Below, piece after piece: positions 30,260-38,131 of a DNA stretch of 47,940 bases. This DNA comes from Cloacibacterium caeni_C. GTDB lineage: Bacteria; Bacteroidota; Bacteroidia; Flavobacteriales; Weeksellaceae. The notes beneath the pieces were generated by a model. The model was not told the DNA's origin, did not search any database, and was given only the letters and a program-made list of their open reading frames with translations. The stretch covers positions 1 through 47,940 of the forward strand of contig DITA01000126.1 in the NCBI GenBank assembly GCA_002422665.1, in the 5' to 3' direction. Position numbers and translations under genes: made by a program. How positions within the stretch are numbered: position 1 is the stretch's first letter; each line of letters starts with the position of its first letter.

Positions 30260-30267
30260 TAATTTTG
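30260..30267 (+). promoter_or_regulatory. -7 box (TAATTTTG) of the redoxin gene
   Basis: Exact TAnnTTTG, 31 bp before the ATG at 30299. Confidence 0.55.
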
Positions 30268-30298
30268 CAGTCAATAAATTAATGATAAAACCAGAGTT

Positions 30299-30856
30299 AT
30301 GGCAAATACACCTTCAAATATGCTCGCTTTAGGTACTAAAGCACCTTTTTTTGAGCTCCCAAATCCTTCTCACAGCAACGAAATTCAATCTTTAGAAGAT
30401 TTAAAAGGCGAAAAAGGAACGTTGGTGATTTTCATGTGCAATCACTGTCCGTTTGTGTTACACGTTATCGATAAATTGACGGAATTATACGAAGATTATC
30501 ATACGCAAGGGATAGAATTTATCGCAATTAATGCGAATGATGTAGAAAAATATCCAGCAGATTCTCCAGAAAAAATGATAGAATTTCAAATCGAAAGAAA
30601 ATTTGAATTCCCTTATCTATTTGACGAAAGTCAAGCGGTGGCAAAAGCTTATGACGCAGCTTGTACACCAGATTTTTATTTCTTTGACGAAAAGTTAGAC
30701 TTGGTTTACCGTGGTCAAATGGATGATTCTAGACCAGGAAATCAAAAAGAAATCACAGGTGAAGACTTAATTATCGCTTTCGAAAATCTATTGTCAGGAA
30801 ATCCACAAGAAGAATTACAAAAGCCAAGCATGGGATGTAATATCAAATGGAAATAA
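30299..30856 (+). CDS. AhpC/TSA-type thioredoxin-fold protein (CNHC)
   Basis: 185 residues with an alkyl-hydroperoxide-reductase/redoxin fold: NMLALGTKAPFFELPNP, VIFMCNHCPFVLHVIDKL with two cysteines (CxxC), IEFIAINANDVEKYPADSPE, FPYLFDESQAVAKAYDAACT with a third Cys, and PDFYFFDEKLDLVYRGQMDD. This is the CNHCPFV subgroup, usually annotated 'thioredoxin family protein'. Peroxidase activity is possible but unproven. A bidirectional terminator follows. Confidence 0.92.
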   Translation: MANTPSNMLALGTKAPFFELPNPSHSNEIQSLEDLKGEKGTLVIFMCNHCPFVLHVIDKLTELYEDYHTQGIEFIAINANDVEKYPADSPEKMIEFQIERKFEFPYLFDESQAVAKAYDAACTPDFYFFDEKLDLVYRGQMDDSRPGNQKEITGEDLIIAFENLLSGNPQEELQKPSMGCNIKWK

Positions 30857-30878
30857 TTAAAATTACCTCATAAAAAGC

Positions 30879-30917
30879 AAAGAGTCAAGCATTAAACTTG
30901 ACTCTTTTTTATTTTTT
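30879..30917. terminator. Bidirectional terminator between convergent genes
   Basis: AAAGAGTCAAG and CTTGACTCTTT form an 11-bp stem with flanking A and T tracts; it ends both the redoxin gene and the MBL gene. Confidence 0.85.
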
Positions 30918-31551
30918 AGAAAAACGGATTGTGTTTTTTCTCAAAGCCGATTTGTGTTGCATTTCCGTGACCGCTATACACTTCTGTTTCTTCGGGTAAA
31001 GTAAAAAGTTTCGTTCGAATGCTTTCTAACAATTGCTCATGATTTCCTCTGTATAAATCTGTTCTGCCAATGCTTCCTTGGAAAAGTGCATCACCTGAAA
31101 TTACAAATTTCTGCGCTTCATTATAGAAAGCTATGCTTCCTGGAGAATGTCCCGGAACATGGAAAATTTCAAAAAAATCTTCGTCTATAAAATATTTTTC
31201 GCCTTCGTTTAAAAGTTCTATTTCGCCGACAAATGGTTTGAAATCAAATCCATAATTTCTGGCAGACATTGGGTTTCTGTCGAGTACATCTTTTTCTTCT
31301 TCGTGCATTTTTACGGCAACTTTATAGGTGTCAAAAGCCCATTGTAAGCCTAAAACATGGTCTATGTGAGCATGAGTCTGTAAAATATTTTTGATAGAAA
31401 TCTCTTTTTCTTCGATGAAATTTTCTAGAATTTCATTTTCTTTTTCGTTCCAGTTTCCCGGGTCTACAATGACACCGTTTTTTTGGTCATTAAACAAAAC
31501 ATAAGTGTTTTCTGAAAAAGGATTGAATCGGAAAATATGAATGTGGAGCAT
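30916..31551 (-). CDS. MBL-fold metallo-hydrolase (glyoxalase II-like)
   Basis: 211 residues from the ATG at 31551. Motifs: MLHIHIFRFNPFSENTYVLF, VIVDPGNW, zinc site THAHIDHVLGLQ (HxHxDH), HVPGHSPGSIAFY, VISGDALFQGSIGRTDLYRG and a C-terminal YSGHGNAT His. Twenty extra upstream codons (MKIKTLKMIK...) are the translation of an A/T heptad-word element and are excluded. The substrate is unknown: hydroxyacylglutathione-like thioesters or beta-lactam-like compounds. Confidence 0.93.
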   Translation of the reverse strand: MLHIHIFRFNPFSENTYVLFNDQKNGVIVDPGNWNEKENEILENFIEEKEISIKNILQTHAHIDHVLGLQWAFDTYKVAVKMHEEEKDVLDRNPMSARNYGFDFKPFVGEIELLNEGEKYFIDEDFFEIFHVPGHSPGSIAFYNEAQKFVISGDALFQGSIGRTDLYRGNHEQLLESIRTKLFTLPEETEVYSGHGNATQIGFEKKHNPFF

Positions 31552-31552
31552 G

Positions 31553-31594
31553 TTTTGAAGTTTAGATTTTAAGTTTTCAAATTTAATCATTTTC
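31553..31594. repeat. Heptad-word spacer element (upstream of the MBL gene)
   Basis: 7-nt steps on the plus strand: TTTTGAA, GTTTAGA, TTTTAAG, TTTTCAA, ATTTAAT, CATTTTC. The right side continues less regularly to ~31610. It lies one base before the ATG at 31551 (minus strand). Confidence 0.65.
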
Positions 31595-31643
31595 AGCGTT
31601 TTAATTTTCAATATTTTGGCTCGATTTTCGTTATCTTCGTGAT

Positions 31644-32849
31644 ATGAAATTTCTAAAATTTACTTTTTTATTGCTTTCTGTTTTGGTTTTTGGTCAAAAA
31701 ATTAAAAGTGTTCAGCTATTTAATCCCCAAACCAATGATGAAACACCTGTCATCAAATTTGGGGAACAATTGGTTTTGAATTTTGATGATTTAGAAAATA
31801 AATCTACGGTTTATCGATATACATTTAAACATTTTGATAGGAATTGGAAAGATGACGGTTTGTTTTTTACGGAATATGCAAAAGGTCCTGTGAATTCTTA
31901 TATTCAAGATTTTAGATACTCTTTTAATACGGTTCAAAAGTATACACACTACACTTTAAAATTCCCGAATGAAAAAACTCAACTGAAAATTTCTGGAAAT
32001 TATGAAATCATCGTTTTTGATGAATCGGTGAATAAACCGCTTTTTAAGAAAAGGTTTTGTGTAGTAGAAAATGGCGCAAATTTAGGGATTAATGTAACCA
32101 GATTTGCAGATAGTAAAACGCCAAATCTTAATCAAAGAATAGAAGTTTCTGCGATTTCTAATCAAGCAAGTTTGTTTTCTAACCTCAATTCCATTAGTCT
32201 GAATGTGATTCAAAATAATAATTTTGGACTTGGGATTTATAATCAGAAACCCAATGTTGCGATGGGAAATAAGTTGCTTTTTCAGCAGATGAACTTGGTT
32301 TTCCCAGGAAATAATGAGTTTTATTACTTTGATAATAAAAATATGAATCAACCTTTTGATATGGTAGCTGCAACGAATAATAATGACGAAGGAAATCATA
32401 CCTATTTGCATTCGGTTTGGGCTTTTCCGCTTAATTATCAATATCAGCCAGATGTAAACGGAGCTTTTTATTTCAGAAGAAATGATTTGGGAATTGAAAG
32501 AAATGCAGATACAGAAGCAGATTATTCTTGGGTGTATTTTTCTTTGGATTCAGAAAAAACAGAAAAGGAAATTTATGTTTTAGGCGTTTTTAATGATTTC
32601 ATTCCTTCAGAAGAAAATAAAATGTCTTATGATGAAAATGCTAAAAAATACGTTGCCAGAATTTATTTGAAACAAGGTTTTTACAATTATATTTTGGCTA
32701 CCAAAGATGCAACAGGCTTCATTGATTTAGGTGAAATTAATGGTAATTTTTGGCAAACCGAAAATTTATATCAGGCATTTTTATATTACGCTCCATTTGA
32801 TAGAAATTATGACGGTTTAATTGGCTACGGAGAAACCAGAAAAAGATAA
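31644..32849 (+). CDS. DUF5103 domain-containing exported protein
   Basis: 401 residues with signal peptide MKFLKFTFLLLSVLVFGQ. An immunoglobulin-like N-terminal region (VYRYTFKHFDRNWKDDGLFF, YTLKFPNEKTQLKISGNYEI) is followed by YQPDVNGAFYFRRNDLG and a C-terminal GFYNYILATKDATGFIDLGE region. DUF5103 proteins are Bacteroidota-specific; a role in cell-surface or T9SS biology has been suggested but no activity is known. A weak TATCTTCG -7 candidate lies at 31632-31639. Confidence 0.93.
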   Translation: MKFLKFTFLLLSVLVFGQKIKSVQLFNPQTNDETPVIKFGEQLVLNFDDLENKSTVYRYTFKHFDRNWKDDGLFFTEYAKGPVNSYIQDFRYSFNTVQKYTHYTLKFPNEKTQLKISGNYEIIVFDESVNKPLFKKRFCVVENGANLGINVTRFADSKTPNLNQRIEVSAISNQASLFSNLNSISLNVIQNNNFGLGIYNQKPNVAMGNKLLFQQMNLVFPGNNEFYYFDNKNMNQPFDMVAATNNNDEGNHTYLHSVWAFPLNYQYQPDVNGAFYFRRNDLGIERNADTEADYSWVYFSLDSEKTEKEIYVLGVFNDFIPSEENKMSYDENAKKYVARIYLKQGFYNYILATKDATGFIDLGEINGNFWQTENLYQAFLYYAPFDRNYDGLIGYGETRKR

Positions 32850-32855
32850 ATTTGT

Positions 32856-33134
32856 TTAATTTTCTATATTTTTCTTGACGAAAACTGCGGTGATGAAAAC
32901 GGTCTCTGTCTCTGTTTCGAAAGTGTAATGTAAATTGATTGGGAAACTGTCTAGGGCTATGATTCTGATGTTTTCGTAGATGATTTCAGATTGTTCTGGA
33001 TTTTCAGAAATTTGAATGGCTTTTAGTTTTATTTCTTCCAGAAATTTTTGACCTAATGAAGAATCATCAGATTTATATTTTCTGGCGTAAAGTAAAATAT
33101 CGTTTTTAGCGATTGATGAAAGTTGTATTTTCAT
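32856..33134 (-). CDS. RelE/ParE-family toxin
   Basis: 92 residues, a compact ParE/RelE fold: MKIQLSSIAKNDILLYARKY, the KFLEEIKLKAIQISENPEQS helix, and strands IRIIALDSFPINLHYTF and VFITAVFVKK. The Arg/His catalytic set of RelE is not evident, which fits ParE-type gyrase targeting better. Its start overlaps the upstream antitoxin gene by 4 bp, the usual antitoxin-first order. Confidence 0.88.
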   Translation of the reverse strand: MKIQLSSIAKNDILLYARKYKSDDSSLGQKFLEEIKLKAIQISENPEQSEIIYENIRIIALDSFPINLHYTFETETETVFITAVFVKKNIEN

Positions 33135-33367
33135 AATGATGTGTAAAGAGAATGTTCCAGTTCTTTTATGTTTTCAAAAAAATCTAGTCTACTTTTAGGA
33201 TTTTCTCTATGAAATTCTAGTCTTTCTTTTACTTCGTCTATTTGATAATTGCAAGTTCCTGAATTTTTTTTAGGTTCTAGGTTTTCAAAGTAATTTGAAA
33301 TCATTTCTAAAAACTCAGCAGGAAGTGAGTTGATTTTGCTTTTTAAAGAATCTAAATTGTTTTCCAT
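33131..33367 (-). CDS. ParE/RelE-associated antitoxin
   Basis: 78 residues: a helical N-terminus (LDSLKSKINSLPAEFLEMIS, NYFENLEPKK) and a C-terminal ExR..F..NP helix (VKERLEFHRENPKSRLDFFE). It resembles the addiction-module antitoxins that Bacteroidota pair with ParE toxins. The TAATTTTG box at 33405-33412 drives the two-gene operon. The antitoxin is inferred mostly from position, overlap and size. Confidence 0.82.
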   Translation of the reverse strand: MENNLDSLKSKINSLPAEFLEMISNYFENLEPKKNSGTCNYQIDEVKERLEFHRENPKSRLDFFENIKELEHSLYTSL

Positions 33368-33384
33368 TTTAGTTAATTTTATTT

Positions 33385-33447
33385 AATACCCCTTATTTTT
33401 TTGTCAAAATTAGGAATAAAAAATGTAATAAAATAAAAATACCCCTA
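33385..33447 (-). promoter_or_regulatory. Toxin-antitoxin promoter with flanking repeats
   Basis: The minus-strand -7 box TAATTTTG lies at 33405-33412. The word AATACCCC-(T)TATTTTTT occurs downstream of it at 33385-33402 and upstream at 33438-33453, in the same orientation. The upstream copy is also half of the hemH terminator. Confidence 0.6.
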
Positions 33448-33464
33448 TTTTTTTAGGGGTATTT
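33430..33464 (-). terminator. Terminator of hemH
   Basis: AAATACCCCTA (33437-33447) and TAGGGGTATTT (33454-33464) form an 11-bp stem; the minus-strand T-rich tract follows. It lies just past the hemH stop. Confidence 0.8.
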
Positions 33465-33484
33465 GTTGAAAAATGTATTTATTT

Positions 33485-34516
33485 TTATAATTCTTCTTCG
33501 CAAAGTTGTTTTACGACTTCTATCCATCTGTCTTCGTCGTTAAGGCAAGGAACGTAATGGAAGTTTTCTCCACCTGCATGTAAAAACTCTTCTTTTCCTT
33601 CTACAGAAATCTCTTCTAAGGTTTCTAAACAATCACTTACAAAAGCTGGACAAACAATCGCTAGGTTTTTCACACCGTTTTTAGGTAGATTTTCTAAAGT
33701 TTCATCTGTGTAAGGCTCTATCCATTTGTCTTTTCCTAATCTAGATTGGAAAGTAGACTTCACTTGACTGTCTTCCAAACCTAATTTTTGTCTTACCAAT
33801 TCGGTAGTTTTAAGACATTGGTGTCTATAACAATATTGATGTGAAGGATGATCTTCTTTGAAGCAACAATCGCCTATTTTGCAAGTTTTGGTAGGGTCTG
33901 TTTTGTAAATATGTCTTTCTGGAACTCCGTGATACGAAAACTGAAGCAAATCAAAATTTTCTGGTAATTTTTCTTTGATACTTTCAGCCAAACAATTGAT
34001 GTAAAGGTCTCTATTGTAGAAAGGTTTTACATAATTGATTTTGATATTTGGGAAAAATTTCGCTTGAACTTCTTTTGCTTTTTCTACTACGGTTTCTGTA
34101 GTGCTCATCGCATATTGCGGATAAAGTGGGAAAAGTACTATTTCTTCTACGCCTTTTTCTACCAAGTTTCTGATTCCGGTTTCAATGCTTGGTTCAGCGT
34201 ATCTCATCCCGATTTCTACAGGAATATCCACTAATTTCTGCAATTTTTGTTGAATCTGTTTCGTGATGACAATCAATGGCGAACCTTCATCAGTCCAAAC
34301 GGTTTTGTAAGCCGCTGCAGACTTTTTAGGGCGAGTATTGAGGATAATTCCTTTTACTAAAAGCGCTCTAAAGAACCATGGATAGTCTATCACACGTTCG
34401 TCCATCAAGAATTCATCTAGATATTCTTTTACGTCTTCTACTTTTGTAGATTTTGGCGAACCAAGATTTACGAGGAGTATTCCTTTTTTCGAGTTTTTAG
34501 CGATATTATTTTCCAA
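33485..34516 (-). CDS. hemH: Ferrochelatase
   Basis: 343 residues. It inserts Fe2+ into protoporphyrin IX (or coproporphyrin). Motifs: GILLVNLGSPKSTKVEDVKE, LFPLYPQYAMSTTETVVEK, active-site His in LLQFSYHGVPERH, and CPAFVSDCLETLEEISVEGK with the second catalytic Glu. A Cys-rich segment (CKIGDCC, CYRHQC) could bind a [2Fe-2S] cluster as in some bacterial ferrochelatases; this is inferred from the Cys spacing. The spacer before the start is a low-complexity word-like A/T region. Confidence 0.95.
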   Translation of the reverse strand: MENNIAKNSKKGILLVNLGSPKSTKVEDVKEYLDEFLMDERVIDYPWFFRALLVKGIILNTRPKKSAAAYKTVWTDEGSPLIVITKQIQQKLQKLVDIPVEIGMRYAEPSIETGIRNLVEKGVEEIVLFPLYPQYAMSTTETVVEKAKEVQAKFFPNIKINYVKPFYNRDLYINCLAESIKEKLPENFDLLQFSYHGVPERHIYKTDPTKTCKIGDCCFKEDHPSHQYCYRHQCLKTTELVRQKLGLEDSQVKSTFQSRLGKDKWIEPYTDETLENLPKNGVKNLAIVCPAFVSDCLETLEEISVEGKEEFLHAGGENFHYVPCLNDEDRWIEVVKQLCEEEL

Positions 34517-34575
34517 AATTTTTAATTTTTTTAATTTTTTAAACGAAGTTCAATTTTTCGAATTTCGCAATTCTT
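34517..34575. repeat. Degenerate A/T word spacer (nfu-hemH)
   Basis: Minus-strand words of 7-8 nt (GAATTGC, GAAATTC, GAAAAATT, GAACTTCG, then TTAAAAAA-type repeats) run up to the hemH ATG. The period is less strict than in the other copies and could be simple AT-rich sequence. Confidence 0.4.
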
Positions 34576-34576
34576 T

Positions 34577-35455
34577 TTATCCGTTTACTGCTTCTACTTT
34601 TTCTACTAAATCTGGCAAGAAATTTTTCAGTACTTGTTCTATTCCTCCTTTTAACGTAGCCGTAGAACTTGGGCAACCGCTGCAAGCACCTTGTAAAAGC
34701 ATTTTTGCGGTTTTATTTTCTGCATCGTATTCTAAAAGTGAGATTTTCCCACCATCGTTTTCTACAGCTGGTGAAACGTATTCAGTTAAAATATCAGAAA
34801 TTTTTTGCTCAACATCTGTATACTCTCTATTGATAATTTTTTCTACAGGGCTTTCGTGTTTCTGAGGTTCTTTGTTGGTGATTTTGTGGCCATTTTGTAA
34901 AAACTCGGCAATTACATTTCTCACTACAGTCATCACTTCATGCCATTGTACAGAATCATCTTTGGTTACTGCCACAAAATTTTCTGAGACAAAAACTTCT
35001 TTTACAAATTTAAATTCATCATAAAGTACTTTTGCTAAAGGAACTTCATCCGCTTCTTCTTTAGATTTTACTTCTACGAAACCGTCTAATAATAATCTGT
35101 TTCCTCCGAATTTCATTACGGCTGGATTCGGAGTCATTTCAGCAAAGATTTCATATCTCTGTTGAGGTTTTTGTCTGTAAATTCTAGGATTTGCTAGAAG
35201 CTCATCTTCGATGACATTTTTAAGACTTTCTGCAATGTGCTCCCATTCTACATGGTCTTCTTTAGCAACTGCTACAAAATTAGCAGAGATAAAAACCTTA
35301 GAAACAAAAGGATAATTGAAAAGTTCTTGAGCCAATGGAATTTCAGAAATATCAGAAGTTCTATCCAGTTCTAATGAACCTGGAATCAGGGTATAATCAG
35401 CTACAAACTTCATTACATTTGGGTTTGCAGTAGGTTCTATAATAATTGTATGCAT
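34577..35455 (-). CDS. NifU-like Fe-S scaffold with duplicated Nfu_N domain
   Basis: 292 residues. Residues ~1-88 and ~98-190 are two copies of the Nfu_N domain (EPTANPNVMKFVADYTLIPG ... NFVAVAKEDHVEW and TPNPAVMKFGGNRLLLDGF ... NFVAVTKDDSVQW). Residues ~215-292 are the NifU C-terminal domain with the cluster-binding motif in GACSGCPSSTATLKGGIE. It assembles or carries [4Fe-4S] clusters. The tandem N-domains are normal for Bacteroidota Nfu. hemH follows in the same direction. Confidence 0.95.
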   Translation of the reverse strand: MHTIIIEPTANPNVMKFVADYTLIPGSLELDRTSDISEIPLAQELFNYPFVSKVFISANFVAVAKEDHVEWEHIAESLKNVIEDELLANPRIYRQKPQQRYEIFAEMTPNPAVMKFGGNRLLLDGFVEVKSKEEADEVPLAKVLYDEFKFVKEVFVSENFVAVTKDDSVQWHEVMTVVRNVIAEFLQNGHKITNKEPQKHESPVEKIINREYTDVEQKISDILTEYVSPAVENDGGKISLLEYDAENKTAKMLLQGACSGCPSSTATLKGGIEQVLKNFLPDLVEKVEAVNG

Positions 35456-35486
35456 TTTTTACTTAAATTTGAGAGTACAAAAATAG

Positions 35487-35586
35487 GGATTAGGTTTTAG
35501 GTTTTAAGAATCAGATGTTAGATTTTCTCTATCTATAGAATTTTTTAAAAACATTTTCAATTTTCAACTTTTAATTTTCAATTAAA
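35487..35586. repeat. Heptad-word spacer element (nfu-gamma-CA)
   Basis: Left arm: GGATTAG, GTTTTAG, GTTTTAA, GAATCAG, ATGTTAG (35487-35521). Right arm: CATTTTC, AATTTTC, AACTTTT, AATTTTC, AATTAAA (35552-35586), ending two bases before the ATG at 35589. A 30-bp AT-rich spacer lies between. The two arms are exact in 7-nt phase. Confidence 0.78.
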
Positions 35587-35588
35587 AT

Positions 35589-36110
35589 ATGGCTTTAGTA
35601 AGAGAACTTTTAGGAAAAACTCCCAAAATCGGGGAAAATACTTTTTTAGCAGAAACTGCAGTCATCATAGGTGATGTAGAAATGGGAAAAGATTGTAGTA
35701 TTTGGTATAATGCGGTTATCAGAGGAGATGTACACTATATAAAATTAGGAAACAAAGTAAATGTGCAAGATAATGTGATGCTGCATTGTACGTATGAAAA
35801 ATTTCCTTTAGTGATTGGGAATAACGTTTCAATTGGGCATAATGCTTGTGTACACGGTTGCACGATTCATGATAATGTACTGATTGGGATGAGTTCTGTA
35901 GTAATGGATAATTGTGTGATAGAAAGCAATTCTATTGTGGCGGCTGGTTCTGTAGTTACACAAGGAACTCACATTAGAGCAGGTGAATTATGGGGAGGTG
36001 TTCCAGCAAAAAAAATAAAAGACGTTTCACAGGAACTGATTTCTGGTGAAATAGACAGAATTGCAAATAATTACGTGAAATATTCTTCTTGGTATAAAGA
36101 GGGAAAATAG
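35589..36110 (+). CDS. Gamma-class carbonic anhydrase family protein
   Basis: 173 residues of left-handed beta-helix hexapeptide repeats: TFLAETAVIIGDVEMGKDCS, VIRGDVHYIKLGNKVNVQDN. The zinc His ligands lie in NVMLHC, SIGHNACVHG (two His), as in Cam-type trimers. The C-terminal helix (AKKIKDVSQELISGEI) is present. It could be a true CO2 hydratase or a CamH-like relative. Confidence 0.93.
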   Translation: MALVRELLGKTPKIGENTFLAETAVIIGDVEMGKDCSIWYNAVIRGDVHYIKLGNKVNVQDNVMLHCTYEKFPLVIGNNVSIGHNACVHGCTIHDNVLIGMSSVVMDNCVIESNSIVAAGSVVTQGTHIRAGELWGGVPAKKIKDVSQELISGEIDRIANNYVKYSSWYKEGK

Positions 36111-36184
36111 AGTGTAGACTTGGAGAATGGTAGAGAAATAGAGAATCTTCATCATGCTACAATTTGTTAAAATATTAAAAATAT

Positions 36185-36198
36185 CGGAACTCGGAACT
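36185..36198 (+). repeat. Two heptad words (CGGAACT) before the GNAT start
   Basis: CGGAACT twice at 36185-36198, four bases before the ATG at 36203. The upstream part of this spacer (36111-36160) is purine-rich but without a clear period. Confidence 0.5.
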
Positions 36199-36202
36199 AA
36201 AA

Positions 36203-36760
36203 ATGCAAAATTTCCCCACACTTTCTACTGCAAGATTAGTGCTTTCTTTGCCTGCGATTTCAGATTTGGAGGATATTATTATTCATGCCAATTCTACTTC
36301 GGAAATTGCAGAAAATACCATTACTTTTCCTTATCCTTATGAAGAAAAGCATGCTCATTTTTGGCTAAAAATGGCTGAAGAGGGTTTTGCTAAAAAAGAT
36401 GCAAACATTTTTGCTATTCGTGAAAAAGAAAATTTAAAATTAATAGGTGCGATTGGTCTTCATGTAGATTTGGCAAATCGAAAAGCAGAAATTGGATATT
36501 GGCTCGGGAAATCTTTTTGGAACAAAGGCTATGTTTCTGAAGCATTGCAAAAAATTGTGGAATTTGGCTTCGAAGAGTTACATCTTAATAAAATTTATGC
36601 TTCTCATTTTCCGCACAATCCTGCTTCGGGAAAAGTTTTGCAGAAAAACGGTTTCGAATTTGAAGGAATTTTGAAGCAAGAAGTTCTTAAAAATGGTCAA
36701 TTTTTAGATTTACACCGATATTCTATTTTTCAAGAAAAATATTTAAATTCAGAACAATAA
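36203..36760 (+). CDS. GNAT-family N-acetyltransferase (RimJ/RimL type)
   Basis: 185 residues. The GNAT fold shows LIGAIGLHVDLANRKAEIGY, the acetyl-CoA loop region LGKSFWNKGYVSEALQKIVE, and LNKIYASHFPHNPASGKVLQ, KNGFEFEGILKQE. The R/Q-x-x-G-x-G/A loop is degenerate as usual in this subfamily. The substrate is unknown (ribosomal protein or small molecule). It ends at a bidirectional terminator. Confidence 0.92.
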   Translation: MQNFPTLSTARLVLSLPAISDLEDIIIHANSTSEIAENTITFPYPYEEKHAHFWLKMAEEGFAKKDANIFAIREKENLKLIGAIGLHVDLANRKAEIGYWLGKSFWNKGYVSEALQKIVEFGFEELHLNKIYASHFPHNPASGKVLQKNGFEFEGILKQEVLKNGQFLDLHRYSIFQEKYLNSEQ

Positions 36761-36763
36761 ATC

Positions 36764-36797
36764 AAAAGCCTGACTCGTGGAGAATCAGGCTTTTTCT
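36764..36797. terminator. Bidirectional terminator between GNAT and norB-like genes
   Basis: AAAAGCCTGA and TCAGGCTTTTT with an 11-nt loop, T and A tracts on both sides. Confidence 0.85.
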
Positions 36798-38131
36798 TAC
36801 TGTATTTTCTTCGTCACAGAGTGCCAACTAAATTTGAACAAAGGATAGAGTAGCGCTATCAGTGCCAAAAGAAGTACAGCGCCGGAACTGGTGAAAATTT
36901 TGAAATAAATGCTCAAGGCGTTAATCATGTCATAAAAACTCTTGTTTTGCAATTTTTCAGAAATTTTTTGTAGTCCCATTCCGACTAAACAAACCCAAAA
37001 TATAACCAATGATAAATTGAAGACTAAAAGACTCCAATTGTATCTTTTCCAATTTAAAAAATGCGGCGCAACATCGTCTACAATTAAAGTGATTGAAGCT
37101 AATAACAGTAAAGTATTGATGCCAATTGTAGAACCCATTGCATGCGCCACTGTAATATGTGTTCCGTGCGTATAGAAATTTATAGCAGGGATAGATATAG
37201 AAATAGAAAGAACCAAGTTGAGTAAAATCCAGATTTCTGCATAAGTAAGAATCTTAAACGAAAGTTTGTGATTTTGGTGGTTCGCTTTTAGATAAGTTTT
37301 TCTAAAAGAGTAAATAATGTTAGCCAAAATAAGCAATTCCGTCATGCTAATACTGTAAGCAATCAGTTTCACTATTGGTGAAGCGGGAACAATGTAAGTG
37401 TGATGTCCCCAGTTGAACATAAGATTCGTTAAGCCAAGAAAATAAAAGAAAAATGCAATTTTAGATTGATTGATTTTTTGGTCTCCAGAGATTTTTTCCA
37501 TTGCAAACATTGCAGTTCCGTACACCAACATATTCCAAGAACCTACCATAGAACCCATAGCTTTCCACTGAATGGTTACATCTCGAATGATATTGTCATT
37601 AAAAAATGATAATTGCCAAAGTTGAGCTTCTATTGTAGTAATCAAAAAGAAAATTAAACCTGTACTCCAACTCCAAATGTAAACAGGAACGGTCTTGTAA
37701 TTGGGTTTTACCGTCATGAAGAAATTATACATGAAAATCAACCAAGAACTCACAATCAAAATCACGATATATGGCGGGAATTCTAAATATTCTCTTCCTC
37801 CGAATTTTCCCAAGACAAAGAAAACAGTGACTAAAACCAATATTAAAATTTGCAAAGCGATTTGTAATTTCGCCAGTTTCTCAGAATAAATTTTTCTACC
37901 CGAAACTTCCGGTAAATAATAATAAATAATTCCTGTAGCTGCTGTGAAAATCCAGTTGATAGAAAGGTAAGTGTGAAGCGGTCTCATTTTTTGGAAAGAC
38001 AAAGTATCTTTCAATAAATTGGGATAAAGATGTTGCAATCCTCCTAAAATCCCAAAAACAAGTCCTAAAAAAAGCGAAAAAATGGCAATGATAATGAACC
38101 AGCTTCCGATGATGTTATTTTTCAGTTTCAT
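36797..38131 (-). CDS. NorB-like heme-copper-oxidase-superfamily subunit I
   Basis: 444 residues from ATG 38131 (ten more upstream codons are possible), about 12 TM helices. Recognisable positions: low-spin heme His in MRPLHTYLSINW, metal-B pair in NWGHHTYIVP, a Glu like NorB Glu280 in SMTELLILAN, high-spin heme His in HITVAHAMGST. Compared with recalled canonical NorB, the sixth-helix His/Glu pair is missing: the segment KAMGSMVGSWNML has no His. The second His of the HxH heme motif is Met (HAM). Length and norC partnership fit NorB. It may be a nitric-oxide-reductase relative with an unusual site, or an inactive or different-function subunit. Confidence 0.88.
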   Translation of the reverse strand: MKLKNNIIGSWFIIIAIFSLFLGLVFGILGGLQHLYPNLLKDTLSFQKMRPLHTYLSINWIFTAATGIIYYYLPEVSGRKIYSEKLAKLQIALQILILVLVTVFFVLGKFGGREYLEFPPYIVILIVSSWLIFMYNFFMTVKPNYKTVPVYIWSWSTGLIFFLITTIEAQLWQLSFFNDNIIRDVTIQWKAMGSMVGSWNMLVYGTAMFAMEKISGDQKINQSKIAFFFYFLGLTNLMFNWGHHTYIVPASPIVKLIAYSISMTELLILANIIYSFRKTYLKANHQNHKLSFKILTYAEIWILLNLVLSISISIPAINFYTHGTHITVAHAMGSTIGINTLLLLASITLIVDDVAPHFLNWKRYNWSLLVFNLSLVIFWVCLVGMGLQKISEKLQNKSFYDMINALSIYFKIFTSSGAVLLLALIALLYPLFKFSWHSVTKKIQ

